The notes below the pieces were generated by a model that made no database searches, was not told the origin of the DNA, and worked only from the letters and a program-made list of their open reading frames with translations. Positions 1 through 7,132 of a DNA stretch of 40,302 nucleotides are shown piece after piece. Made by a program: the position numbers and the translations under genes. Location: the NCBI GenBank assembly GCA_016188245.1, contig JACPIE010000023.1:1-40302 (forward strand). The letters run 5' to 3'. Origin of the DNA: Candidatus Woesearchaeota archaeon (GTDB taxonomy: Archaea; Nanobdellota; Nanobdellia; Woesearchaeales; GW2011-AR4). The first letter of the stretch is position 1, and the number at the start of each line of letters is the position of its first letter.

Positions 1-26
1 AAAGCGGATTTGCAAGCCTGAAGAGA

Positions 27-76
27 AGATTTGGAGCCAGCGTGGGCTCCAAATCTGTGCGGACAATCCGCACAGA
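27..76. repeat. Two overlapping perfect hairpins
   Basis: Arm AGATTTGGAGCC (27-38) pairs perfectly with GGCTCCAAATCT (45-56) over a 6-base loop. TCTGTGCGGA (54-63) then pairs with TCCGCACAGA (67-76) over a 3-base loop, so both stems use the TCT at 54-56. It lies in the 243 bases before the Lhr-like gene, where I see no gene. It could be the 3' end signal of a gene outside the window; there is no U-run directly after it on the plus strand. Confidence 0.7.
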
Positions 77-173
77 ATTATTTTGTAGGCTGATATGCCA
101 CAATATTTTTTTATTGAGAATGACTTTTAGGACAGAGCCTGTTGAAAATTCGGATTAAATCTGCACCAAAGCA

Positions 174-182
174 TTTATAAAT
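174..182 (+). promoter_or_regulatory. TATA box of the Lhr-like helicase gene
   Basis: TTTATAAAT is a good archaeal TATA element. Transcription would start near 200-206, leaving about 40 bases of leader before the ATG at 244. No clear Shine-Dalgarno site is seen in that leader. Confidence 0.5.
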
Positions 183-243
183 TTCTGTGCGTTATGCTCT
201 AGTTGCATTTAGCGTATGAATATTTATTTTCCATATTGAAAAA

Positions 244-2853
244 ATGATAATTCATTCAGAAAAGCCGTACAAACCCGAACAGATAAGGCACATTCTTAAC
301 CCTCTTGTGGATAAATGGTTCTTTTCAAGGTTCAAGGAATTTTCACTCCCTCAGCTGTTCGGTGTAATGGAGATTCATTCAAGAAATAACATTCTGGTCA
401 GCGCGCCTACCGGAGCGACAAAGACTTTGACTGCATTTTTGTCGATTCTGAACGAGCTTATTGACTCAAGCGAAAAAGGAATTCTTGAAGACAGGGTTTA
501 CTGCGTTTATGTTTCGCCTTTGAAGGCGCTGAGCAATGACATCCATGTCAATCTTGCCGAGCCGCTGAAAGAGATGGAAAAGATTGCAGGCAAAAAACTG
601 AACATAAGGGCTGCTGCAAGAACAGGAGACACCTCAGCTTCTGAAAAGGCAAGGATGCTGAAACACCCGCCCCATATCCTGATTACAACCCCTGAAAGCC
701 TGGCCATAATGCTGGCATCAATAAAATTCAGGGAGCTGCTAAAAAATGTCGAATGGCTCATTGCAGACGAAGTGCATGCACTGGCGGAAAACAAGAGAGG
801 CGTGCATTTGTCACTGTCAGTCGAGATACTAAACAATATATCCCCTTCAATGACGAGAATTGGATTGAGCGCTACGATAGCGCCGCTGGAGGAAATTGCA
901 AAATTTCTTGTTGGATGCGAAAGCGGAAAGGCAAGAGACTGTAAAATTGTTGACGTCCAGTTCATAAAAAACATGGACTTGAAGGTATTAAGCCCTGTTC
1001 CAGATTTGATTGGCGAAGAGCATGCCATAATGCACAGCTCAATGTATGCATTGATCGATGGGCTGATACAGGGCCACAGGACAACATTGATTTTTACAAA
1101 CACGAGAAGCGCAACAGAAAGGGTTGTGCATTACCTTAAGGAAAAATTCCCGAAAAGATACACTGAGAACATAGGAGCCCATCACGGTTCGCTGTCAAAA
1201 ACATTAAGGCACAGCATTGAAGACAGGCTGAGAAAAGGGGAACTCAAAGTCATAGTTTCAAGCACGTCATTAGAGCTCGGCATAGACATCGGCTACATTG
1301 ATTTAGTGATATGCCTGGGCTCGCCAAAGTCGGTCGCGAGATTTTTGCAGAGGGCAGGAAGGTCGGGGCACAGGCTGCACGACACGGTAAAGGCAAGGAT
1401 CATAGTGCTTGACCGCGATGACCTGGTTGAATGTTCCGTGCTTCTCAAATCGGCAATTGAAAAAAAGATAGACAGGATACACATACCCAAAAACTGCCTT
1501 GACGTCCTTGCCCAGCAGCTCCACGGGATTTCTCTCGAGCAAAAATGGAATGTTAAACAGCTGTTTGAGCTGGTGAAGCGGAGCTATTGCTACAATGAGC
1601 TTAATTGGAAGGACTTCATCGAGGTCATTGAATACCTGTCGGGAAAATATATTTCGCTGGAAGACAGGCATATCTATGCAAAGATATGGTATGACGAAGA
1701 AACAGGGGAAATCGGGAGGAGGGGCAAGATGTCAAGAGTGATTTACATGACAAACATCGGCACAATTCCGGAAGAGTCATACATAACTGTAAAGGTGGGC
1801 GAGCAGGCAATCGGGCATATTGACGAGGCTTTTCTTGAAAGGCTGAGAAAAGGCGATGTGTTTGTCCTAGGAGGCGAAAAATACGAGTTTTCGCATGCAA
1901 AAGGGATGGTGGCGTATGTCAATGCTACCGCGTTCAGGCCGCCGACAATCCCGAGCTGGTTTTCCGAAATGCTTCCGCTGAGCTTTGATCTGGCATTGGA
2001 AATCGGAAGGTTCAGGAAGCTGATGAATGAGATGCTTTGCGCAAACAAGCCCAAGAGCGAGCTTTTGGAATTCATTGACAGGTACCTCTACGTCGACAAA
2101 AACGCGTCTGAATCTATCTATCAATATTTCTACGAGCAATTCAGTTATGCCGAGATTCCGTCGCATTCCAGGATAATAGTCGAGCATTACAGCGACGATA
2201 AAAACAAAAGGAAATATGCCGTTTTCCATGCACTATACGGCAGGAGGGTAAATGACTGCCTTTCGAGGGCTGTTGCATTCGCGATAGCAAGAACCCAGCA
2301 TAAAGATGTTGAGGTAGGAATAAGCGACAATGGGTTTTATGTCGGCTATGGCAAAAGCGTCAATGTGATGCAGGCATTTAAATTGGTGAAATCGGATGAG
2401 ATGAGGAAAGTGATGGACATGGCAATAGAGCAGGCTGAAATCCTGAGAAGGAGATTCAGGCACTGCGCTGCAAGGGCAATGATGATATTAAGGAGCTACA
2501 AGGGGCATGAAAAAAGGGCCGGAAGGCAGCAAGTCAGCTCAATGATACTGCTGAATGCAGTCAGGCGGATTAATCCTGATTTTTGCATCCTGAAGGAAGC
2601 GAGAAGGGAAGTGCTTGAAGATTTGATGGACATCGGCAATGCATCAAAAGTGATTGAAGGGATAGAGCAGAAAAAGATTTTAGTAAAAGAGATCCATACT
2701 GCCATGCCTTCGCCGTTTGCGTTCAATCTCATGCTGCAGGGCTCAACAGACATCATGAAGATAGAGGACAGGGTCGAGTTTATGAGGAGGATGCACGCCC
2801 AGGTCATGGCGAAGATTAAAATAAGTGAAGGGAAGGAGGCACACTCACTATAA
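244..2853 (+). CDS. lhr: Lhr-like superfamily 2 DNA/RNA helicase
   Basis: ATP-dependent helicase of the archaeal Lhr/DEAD-DEAH family, used in DNA repair or nucleic-acid remodelling in the cytoplasm. Two RecA domains are visible: motif I SAPTGATKT (residues about 55-63), motif II DEVH (about 176-179) followed by the Lhr-typical ALAENKRG, motif III LSAT, then domain 2 with TNTRS, SSTSLELGIDIG and QRAGRSGH. The C-terminal part (from about residue 400) fits the winged-helix and Lhr-specific regions. At 869 residues it matches archaeal Lhr core proteins and lacks the long C-terminal extension of bacterial Lhr. Oddity: the P-loop reads TGATKT where most SF2 helicases have TGxGKT. A COG1407-type metallophosphoesterase, a frequent partner of Lhr helicases in bacteria, is encoded elsewhere in the window (20409). 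Confidence 0.9.
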   Translation: MIIHSEKPYKPEQIRHILNPLVDKWFFSRFKEFSLPQLFGVMEIHSRNNILVSAPTGATKTLTAFLSILNELIDSSEKGILEDRVYCVYVSPLKALSNDIHVNLAEPLKEMEKIAGKKLNIRAAARTGDTSASEKARMLKHPPHILITTPESLAIMLASIKFRELLKNVEWLIADEVHALAENKRGVHLSLSVEILNNISPSMTRIGLSATIAPLEEIAKFLVGCESGKARDCKIVDVQFIKNMDLKVLSPVPDLIGEEHAIMHSSMYALIDGLIQGHRTTLIFTNTRSATERVVHYLKEKFPKRYTENIGAHHGSLSKTLRHSIEDRLRKGELKVIVSSTSLELGIDIGYIDLVICLGSPKSVARFLQRAGRSGHRLHDTVKARIIVLDRDDLVECSVLLKSAIEKKIDRIHIPKNCLDVLAQQLHGISLEQKWNVKQLFELVKRSYCYNELNWKDFIEVIEYLSGKYISLEDRHIYAKIWYDEETGEIGRRGKMSRVIYMTNIGTIPEESYITVKVGEQAIGHIDEAFLERLRKGDVFVLGGEKYEFSHAKGMVAYVNATAFRPPTIPSWFSEMLPLSFDLALEIGRFRKLMNEMLCANKPKSELLEFIDRYLYVDKNASESIYQYFYEQFSYAEIPSHSRIIVEHYSDDKNKRKYAVFHALYGRRVNDCLSRAVAFAIARTQHKDVEVGISDNGFYVGYGKSVNVMQAFKLVKSDEMRKVMDMAIEQAEILRRRFRHCAARAMMILRSYKGHEKRAGRQQVSSMILLNAVRRINPDFCILKEARREVLEDLMDIGNASKVIEGIEQKKILVKEIHTAMPSPFAFNLMLQGSTDIMKIEDRVEFMRRMHAQVMAKIKISEGKEAHSL

Positions 2854-2895
2854 TTTTACCAAATAAGTAACCAATAAATATACATTACTGAAGGT

Positions 2896-4080
2896 ATGAT
2901 GATGTTCCACAGAAACGCTAAAGGTCACAGAGAAGAAAAGATATTTTATGGATATACAATCCCAGCCCAAAACTGGACAAAAATCACCAAAGAAGCGGTA
3001 AATAACAGCAGGCCAATCGTTACTGTGCTGCAATTTTTCCAGTTTACCGGCAAAGGGAGATGGCCGACACAGAAGGAATTGAGGGATATGGGCTACATGG
3101 CAATTGCAGAAGGCGCCAACGGGCTTTTTTACTGGAGCATTGGGGCAAATGCGCTTGCCCATGTCTGCAGCGGATGGTGCGATGAAAAAATAGAGCACTT
3201 TGAGAAATTAAAATTGATTACCAGCGAATTGAAAAGCCTTGAGCCAGCGCTCACAAGCCTTGACAGGCCCGACATGCTTATAGCCAATAGCCCTGCTTCG
3301 ATTTCCACAAGAGTCAAGTATCGTGGCGGCAAAGGGTATCTCATCGCGTACAACCATGACAATAATGCCGCAACAGCCACATTTACGTGGGCTAAAAATC
3401 CGACAGATATTCTGGTTTACAATGAAGCCAGGTCTTTAGCTGCATCGGAAAATAAATTCACGGACATTTTCGCGCCGTTTGAGGCGCATGTTTACGTGAT
3501 TTCAGAAGATGCAGGCACTGAAGATGTGCCTCAAAAACAAACTCCGCCTGAACCCAGTTCAAATGATGTTGTGGCAGATAATGAAAAAGAAGACAATAAA
3601 AAAGAAGAGCGTTTCCTGAGGATTGCAAAGCTCAGTTTCATTCCGCCCAAATGCGACAGGATTGCCGATGTGGATTACGCTATAGAAAGCGCCGGGCATA
3701 AAGGCGAGACTGCAGTTTTTGAGATAAAGGGTGAAGGGCTTGGAATAAATTTCAACAAAGAATTTCTTATTGGCGGCAAAAAGGACACCTATTCCGGCAG
3801 ATCAAGATTAAAGGTTAATGACGCAATGGGAGTTTATCCAATAACTGCACGCCTTTTCTCGAGTGAAGGCATTCTTCAAGACACTAAAACAGTCCGGATA
3901 AATTTTGATGAATGTGATAAGCCCGGAAAATCGCCAAATCCTGACATTCGGACAATTCAGGCTAAACCGGCAAATACTAAGGGAAATTTCCAATTCATTA
4001 TCGCCTCAGCCATTGCCGCATTGGCCTTTCTGATATGTGCAATTGCTCTTGCTCTTGCGCAAATGAGAAAAAAGAAGTGA
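2896..4080 (+). CDS. C-terminal part of a membrane-anchored glycoside hydrolase-like protein (truncated)
   Basis: Residues about 25-90 look like the last strands of a TIM-barrel hydrolase (VTVLQFFQF, WPTQKELRDMGYMAIAEGANGLFYWS). Residues about 110-205 look like the beta-sandwich that follows such barrels (GKGYLIAYNHD, FTDIFAPFEAHVYVI). An acidic, K/E-rich linker, an Ig-like segment (about 235-345) and a single C-terminal membrane span (about 367-388) ending in RKKK follow. The front of the barrel with the catalytic residues is missing; the ORF opens 42 bases after the lhr stop with MMMFHRNAKGH, which resembles nothing in such enzymes. There is no N-terminal signal peptide. I infer a decayed or 5'-deleted gene whose remaining frame is open; a working, shortened protein cannot be excluded. 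Family assignment rests on pattern memory only. Confidence 0.5.
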   Translation: MMMFHRNAKGHREEKIFYGYTIPAQNWTKITKEAVNNSRPIVTVLQFFQFTGKGRWPTQKELRDMGYMAIAEGANGLFYWSIGANALAHVCSGWCDEKIEHFEKLKLITSELKSLEPALTSLDRPDMLIANSPASISTRVKYRGGKGYLIAYNHDNNAATATFTWAKNPTDILVYNEARSLAASENKFTDIFAPFEAHVYVISEDAGTEDVPQKQTPPEPSSNDVVADNEKEDNKKEERFLRIAKLSFIPPKCDRIADVDYAIESAGHKGETAVFEIKGEGLGINFNKEFLIGGKKDTYSGRSRLKVNDAMGVYPITARLFSSEGILQDTKTVRINFDECDKPGKSPNPDIRTIQAKPANTKGNFQFIIASAIAALAFLICAIALALAQMRKKK

Positions 4081-4151
4081 AAAGTACAGGTAAATTTCGC
4101 CTCAATCAAGCCTGAAGCAATAAGCTTTTTGCTTGCAATATGGGGGCAACC

Positions 4152-4163
4152 ATATATTTTTAA
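4152..4163 (+). promoter_or_regulatory. TATA box of the coaE-coaD operon
   Basis: ATATATTTTTAA lies about 27 bases (centre) before the ATG at 4188, the spacing expected for a leaderless transcript. This favours 4188 over the in-frame GTG at 4170 as the coaE start. Confidence 0.55.
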
Positions 4164-4187
4164 ATCAAAGTGTGTATTTGGCAGTAT

Positions 4188-4778
4188 ATGATAATCGGCA
4201 TTACCGGCTCAATCGGCTCAGGCAAGACGACAATTGCAAGGATTTTTAGCAGATATCACTTCAAAAGGATTGACGCAGATGAAATCGGCCACCGGATTAT
4301 TAAAAAAAATTCCGGTGCTTATAAAAAAATAATTAAGGAATTCGGAAACGGCATTTTAGGCAAAAATAAGGATATTGACAGGAACAGATTGGGCAATTTT
4401 GTTTTTAATGATGGGGGTAGGTTAAAAAGGCTGAACTCAATAACCCACCCAATAATAATCAGTGCAATAAGAAATCAAATCAAGAAGATTCAAAAGAAAT
4501 GCGGAAAAAAAACAAAAATTATAGTTGACGCGCCTTTGCTGCTGGAAACCGAGACAAGAAACATTGTTGATAAAATTATTGTAGTCAAATGCGATAAAAG
4601 CAATATTCTAAAAAGAGGCAATAAATACCCAAAAGACAAAATAGAAAGAATTTTAAAGCTGCAGATGCCAATCAAAGAAAAATTAAGGCATGCCGATTTT
4701 GTGATTGACAACAACAAGGGTTTGGGGCATTTGGAGATGCAGATCAAAAAAATAATTAAGGGGTTGGATAAGAAATGA
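4188..4778 (+). CDS. coaE: Dephospho-CoA kinase, bacterial CoaE type
   Basis: Last step of coenzyme A synthesis: ATP-dependent phosphorylation of dephospho-CoA. The P-loop is TGSIGSGKTT (residues 6-15), followed by the family pattern RIDADEIGHRI, a RLGNFVF segment, ITHPII and the VDAPLLLE motif. Length (196 residues from the ATG at 4188) is normal for CoaE. A GTG at 4170 would add six residues, but the TATA box spacing fits the ATG. The stop overlaps the coaD start (ATGA, 4775-4778), so the two are probably translationally coupled. Most archaea are known to use an unrelated GTP-dependent dephospho-CoA kinase; the bacterial family here suggests transfer. Confidence 0.88.
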   Translation: MIIGITGSIGSGKTTIARIFSRYHFKRIDADEIGHRIIKKNSGAYKKIIKEFGNGILGKNKDIDRNRLGNFVFNDGGRLKRLNSITHPIIISAIRNQIKKIQKKCGKKTKIIVDAPLLLETETRNIVDKIIVVKCDKSNILKRGNKYPKDKIERILKLQMPIKEKLRHADFVIDNNKGLGHLEMQIKKIIKGLDKK

Positions 4779-5257
4779 AAACAGCAGTCTATCCCGGAAC
4801 TTTTGACCCGGTGACAAACGGCCACATCGACATTATTGAAAGGGCTTCGAAATTATTTGACAGGCTGTATGTCCTTGTTGGGGAAAATCCGCAGAAGGAA
4901 ACCACTTTCACGGCAGAAGATAGGGTTGAAATGCTGAAGAATGCCCTGAAGAAGCACAGCAGCAGGGTCAGTGTGGAGCATTTTGAGGGGCTTTTGCTGG
5001 ATTATGCCAAGAAGAAAAGGTCAAATGTCATTGTCAGGGGGCTTCGAGCAATCTCGGATTTTGAGTATGAGTTCCAGAGGGCGCAGTTCAACAGGGAGTT
5101 TGCAAAGGACATTGAGACAATATTTATAATGACAAAAGATGATTACGCATTCTTGAGCTCCAGCATCATAAAGGAGATTGCAATGTTCGGCGGAAGCGTC
5201 AAAGGGTTCGTGCCAGAGATTGTCGAGAAAAAACTGAAGGAGAAATTTAGGAAATAA
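4775..5257 (+). CDS. coaD: Phosphopantetheine adenylyltransferase, bacterial CoaD type
   Basis: Transfers AMP to 4'-phosphopantetheine, giving dephospho-CoA, the substrate of the preceding CoaE. The nucleotidyltransferase signature is PGTFDPVTNGH near the N-terminus (TxGH form at residues 14-17); the family pattern VIVRGLRAISDFEYEFQ and the late SSSIIKEIA motif are intact. Its 160 residues match bacterial CoaD. Archaea normally carry a separate, shorter-signature adenylyltransferase family, so a bacterial CoaD coupled to a bacterial CoaE looks like one imported unit. Confidence 0.93.
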   Translation: MKTAVYPGTFDPVTNGHIDIIERASKLFDRLYVLVGENPQKETTFTAEDRVEMLKNALKKHSSRVSVEHFEGLLLDYAKKKRSNVIVRGLRAISDFEYEFQRAQFNREFAKDIETIFIMTKDDYAFLSSSIIKEIAMFGGSVKGFVPEIVEKKLKEKFRK

Positions 5258-5286
5258 AGATTGATGATGAATATAACTTTTAATCT

Positions 5287-5535
5287 CTACTCATAGAACT
5301 TGCTCAAATCCTCTTCATGGATTCTTCTTCTTGGCTGGTTTTCCTTTATTATCTTCTGCTTGACAAGCCTTGTTGAGTAACCTGCAATGGAATTCCTTAA
5401 TTTAATGGAAGAAACAGTAGTGTACCTGTTGACCAGCTCCTTGTTCTTGCCGAATTCCGAAGTGAATTCCTGCCCGTGCTCTTTAATGAGCTTTTTCGCA
5501 ACCCGCTTAATCAGCAGTGTCTTGATTCTTCCCAT
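5287..5535 (-). CDS. rps17e: Ribosomal protein eS17
   Basis: Small-subunit ribosomal protein shared by archaea and eukaryotes. MGRIKTLLIKRVAKKLI at the N-terminus, then FTSEFGKNKELVNRYT, SSIKLRNSIAGYSTRLVKQK and an RRRIHEEDL tail match the family. I chose the ATG at 5535 because family members begin MGRIKT; the open frame extends six codons further (to 5553). 82 residues, slightly longer than the usual 60-70. It lies downstream of rpoK on the same strand, separated by an inverted-repeat-rich spacer. Confidence 0.92.
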   Translation of the reverse strand: MGRIKTLLIKRVAKKLIKEHGQEFTSEFGKNKELVNRYTTVSSIKLRNSIAGYSTRLVKQKIIKENQPRRRIHEEDLSKFYE

Positions 5536-5596
5536 GTTAAAAATCATATCCAATTTTATTTGTTCTTTCGCTTTGCATAGTTTATCACTGATTCAT

Positions 5597-5682
5597 CGAA
5601 AATCTTTAGGATTTTCGGAGTGTTCGGAAATGCCTAAGCACTTACCGACATTTGATTATGCTCGGAAATGCTTCATTTCCGA
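5597..5682. repeat. Inverted-repeat cluster between rpoK and eS17
   Basis: CGAAAATC (5597-5604) pairs with GATTTTCG (5610-5617). TCGGAAATG (5662-5670) pairs with CATTTCCGA (5674-5682), and TCGGAAATG also occurs as a direct repeat at 5624-5632. The words ATGCTCGGAA and CCGACA also occur in the element at 34312-34426, so this may be a divergent relative of that two-stem family. It lies just after the rpoK stop. Confidence 0.6.
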
Positions 5683-5687
5683 CATAT

Positions 5688-5948
5688 TCACTCCAGCTTT
5701 GTCTGGTCAAACGGCTTTGCCGAAGTGTCCTTCTTCATGGCGCCTGGAAACGGCCTTTTGACAGATATTGGAATCAAGCCCTGCTTAAACTCAAGCTTTG
5801 CTATCTCAACCGGGTTGTAGCCCATCTTTTTAAGGTCATCATCGCTAATCTTAATCAGCATAGGCGCCCCCATGGAAATTTGCAGCGCTCTTGCCCCCAC
5901 TATTCTTGCATGCTCATACTTTGTGAATTCTTCCATTTTAATGTTCAT
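5688..5948 (-). CDS. rpoK: DNA-directed RNA polymerase subunit K (Rpb6/omega)
   Basis: Assembly subunit of archaeal RNA polymerase. The core [19 protein letters not shown] near the N-terminus and [21 protein letters not shown] near the C-terminus are diagnostic. Length 86 residues from the ATG at 5948; an internal ATG at 5936 (MEEFTKYE) is an equally plausible start. The upstream ATG overlaps the TGA of a short acidic frame (ATGA at 5945-5948). It probably belongs to one operon with the zinc-ribbon gene before it and eS17 after it. Confidence 0.93.
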   Translation of the reverse strand: MNIKMEEFTKYEHARIVGARALQISMGAPMLIKISDDDLKKMGYNPVEIAKLEFKQGLIPISVKRPFPGAMKKDTSAKPFDQTKLE

Positions 5949-6001
5949 TCGTCGTCGAAGCTTTCATCTTCGTCATCATCACCATTGTAAAGGCATCTCA
6001 T
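5945..6001 (-). CDS. 18-codon acidic mini-ORF coupled to rpoK (speculative)
   Basis: An ATG at 6001 opens [18 protein letters not shown] and stops at TGA 5947-5945, overlapping the first rpoK ATG. A purine-rich GGGGTGA lies 6 bases before the ATG. Ten of 18 residues are Asp or Glu. The frame also extends upstream to 6136, but that part overlaps the zinc-ribbon gene and looks like a shadow. It may be a leader peptide for translational coupling, or nothing. Confidence 0.3.
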   Translation of the reverse strand: MRCLYNGDDDEDESFDDE

Positions 6002-6014
6002 TCTTTCACCCCGC

Positions 6015-6125
6015 TCACAATACTTCATCCTCATCAATAAAGATTTCCCCGCATGAGGAACACTCGGCTTCCCCTTCTTCAAGGACTGTGCCGCAACTCG
6101 GGCATTCCCTTTGCTCATCCTCCAT
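6015..6125 (-). CDS. Small zinc-ribbon protein (36 residues)
   Basis: The minus-strand frame reads MEDEQRECPSCGTVLEEG and continues to a second CSSCG, ending in an acidic IDEDEVL tail. Two CxxCG knuckles 14 residues apart (residues 8-12 and 22-26) form a classic zinc ribbon. A TATA box (TTATATATA, minus, about 6150-6158) lies one TATA-spacing before the ATG at 6125, so this looks like the first, nearly leaderless gene of the rpoK-eS17 operon. Such mini zinc ribbons are common in archaeal transcription and translation operons; the specific role is unknown. Confidence 0.72.
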   Translation of the reverse strand: MEDEQRECPSCGTVLEEGEAECSSCGEIFIDEDEVL

Positions 6126-6202
6126 TTTTTCACCAAAGAAAAGCGTTCATATATATAAGATTATAGCTCGCCTTGAAACAAAAAGGTACTATTTAAAGGT
6201 AT

Positions 6203-6383
6203 CGGTAAAATAAGCTTTGCCTCAAAACAGCCACTTGCCCCAAAAGTCGCAATTTTGCCTCAAAAGTCAATCGTCTGCCTTAATAGTGAGCTAAAAAGCG
6301 GACTTATGGGGCAAAGTCGGTAAAATAGAATATGTACACCCAAGTGACATATGTCACTTGGCACTACACGGTAAAATAGAATA
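6203..6383. repeat. Repeat-rich spacer: CGGTAAAATA repeats, a 22-bp palindrome, inverted GGGGCAA arms
   Basis: CGGTAAAATAGAATA occurs identically at 6318-6332 and 6369-6383, and its first ten bases at 6203-6212. Between the two full copies is a perfect palindrome, CCAAGTGACAT/ATGTCACTTGG (6340-6361). CTTGCCCCAAAAGTC (6234-6248) faces GACTTATGGGGCAAAG (6301-6316) as an imperfect inverted repeat. No gene is seen in the 289 bases between the zinc-ribbon start and the DUF5752-like gene. Confidence 0.7.
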
Positions 6384-6414
6384 CGGGCGCTTTCGGGAGG
6401 CGGATTCTAAGTCA

Positions 6415-6714
6415 TCAGCTGGCTTTCTTCTTCAAAGAGCTTAACCTGTTTCTTAACTTTTTGACAGCTGATTCTTTGCTTTTCGAGCTTAACAAATCAT
6501 TTGCAAGCTTTTGGTCCCCAATGACCTCTTTTATCCAGCTGCTGAAATCATTTTTTTCACTGCTTACGTGGTGCTTGAATGTATCCTCGCCTATGTTGGG
6601 CAAAGCATCCGCCAGTTCTTCCAGATTTTTCAGTATAGGGCCGTTGTTGACCCAGAAGCTCTGCTCCGGGGAAGTATCACTTAGGTATTTCCTTGCTTCA
6701 TCTTTTGTTGCCAT
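6415..6714 (-). CDS. DUF5752-like protein, downstream paralog
   Basis: The 99-residue protein shares its core with the next gene upstream: FWVNNGPILKNLEELADAL, then FKHHVSSEKNDFSSWIKEVIGD and a LANDLL segment. I believe this is the archaeal family DUF5752, from memory. Function unknown. Predicted helical and soluble, with a Lys-rich C-terminus. Its ATG (6714) follows directly on the TAG of the upstream paralog (6715-6717) with no gap, so the pair is one transcription unit and a tandem duplication. Confidence 0.75.
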   Translation of the reverse strand: MATKDEARKYLSDTSPEQSFWVNNGPILKNLEELADALPNIGEDTFKHHVSSEKNDFSSWIKEVIGDQKLANDLLSSKSKESAVKKLRNRLSSLKKKAS

Positions 6715-7071
6715 CTACATCAGCTCCTTTACCAGCCTTCTTAACACTGCAACCTGGGTTTCAAGCCTGTTTTTTGCCCTAGAGATATCCTCTGCCAGGC
6801 TGTGGTCATAAAACACGTCCTTGACCCATGAGCTGAAATCATTCCTTGCTTCGTTGGCATGATGCCTGAATATTTCTTCTGTCATGGTTTCCAAAGCGTC
6901 AGCAAGCTCCATCACGTTTTTCAGCTTCCTGCCGTCTGCAACAACAAAATGGTGCTCAACAGGGGCTTCCCCAAGAATCTTCTTCCTTATTATGACCTCA
7001 ACGCTTTGAAGCGGCTTTTTAGAATGGGATTTAACATTACTTTTGCTTGTTCTGCCTCTTTTTTTTGCCAC
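6715..7071 (-). CDS. DUF5752-like protein, upstream paralog with basic N-terminal tail
   Basis: Starts at GTG (7071) with a GGTGA Shine-Dalgarno site (TAGGTGA, minus, 7079-7085) seven bases before it and a TATA box near 7105-7115. A basic tail of about 20 residues (MAKKRGRTSKSNVKSHSKK) may bind nucleic acid. The core (KLKNVMELADALETM, IFRHHANEARNDFSSWVKDVF, LAEDI) is shared with the downstream paralog; both keep the HH...NDFSSW pattern. Function unknown. Confidence 0.75.
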   Translation of the reverse strand: MAKKRGRTSKSNVKSHSKKPLQSVEVIIRKKILGEAPVEHHFVVADGRKLKNVMELADALETMTEEIFRHHANEARNDFSSWVKDVFYDHSLAEDISRAKNRLETQVAVLRRLVKELM

Positions 7072-7132
7072 TAACTGTCACCTAAATGACTTCATTTGCT
7101 TGGTTATTTTTATAGTTTTTGGTTTTTAATTG

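Noticed and set aside
507..1103. Long minus-strand ORF opposite the Lhr gene
   Set aside because: Antisense shadow of a clear helicase; its translation is rich in Ser and Phe without recognisable motifs.
5945..6136. 63-residue minus-strand ORF covering the zinc-ribbon region
   Set aside because: Its upstream part is another frame of the CxxC zinc-ribbon gene; only the last 18 codons are kept as a speculative mini-ORF.
5387..6213. Plus-strand ORFs across eS17, rpoK and the zinc ribbon
   Set aside because: They run opposite to recognised minus-strand genes and have Ser/Leu/His-rich shadow composition.
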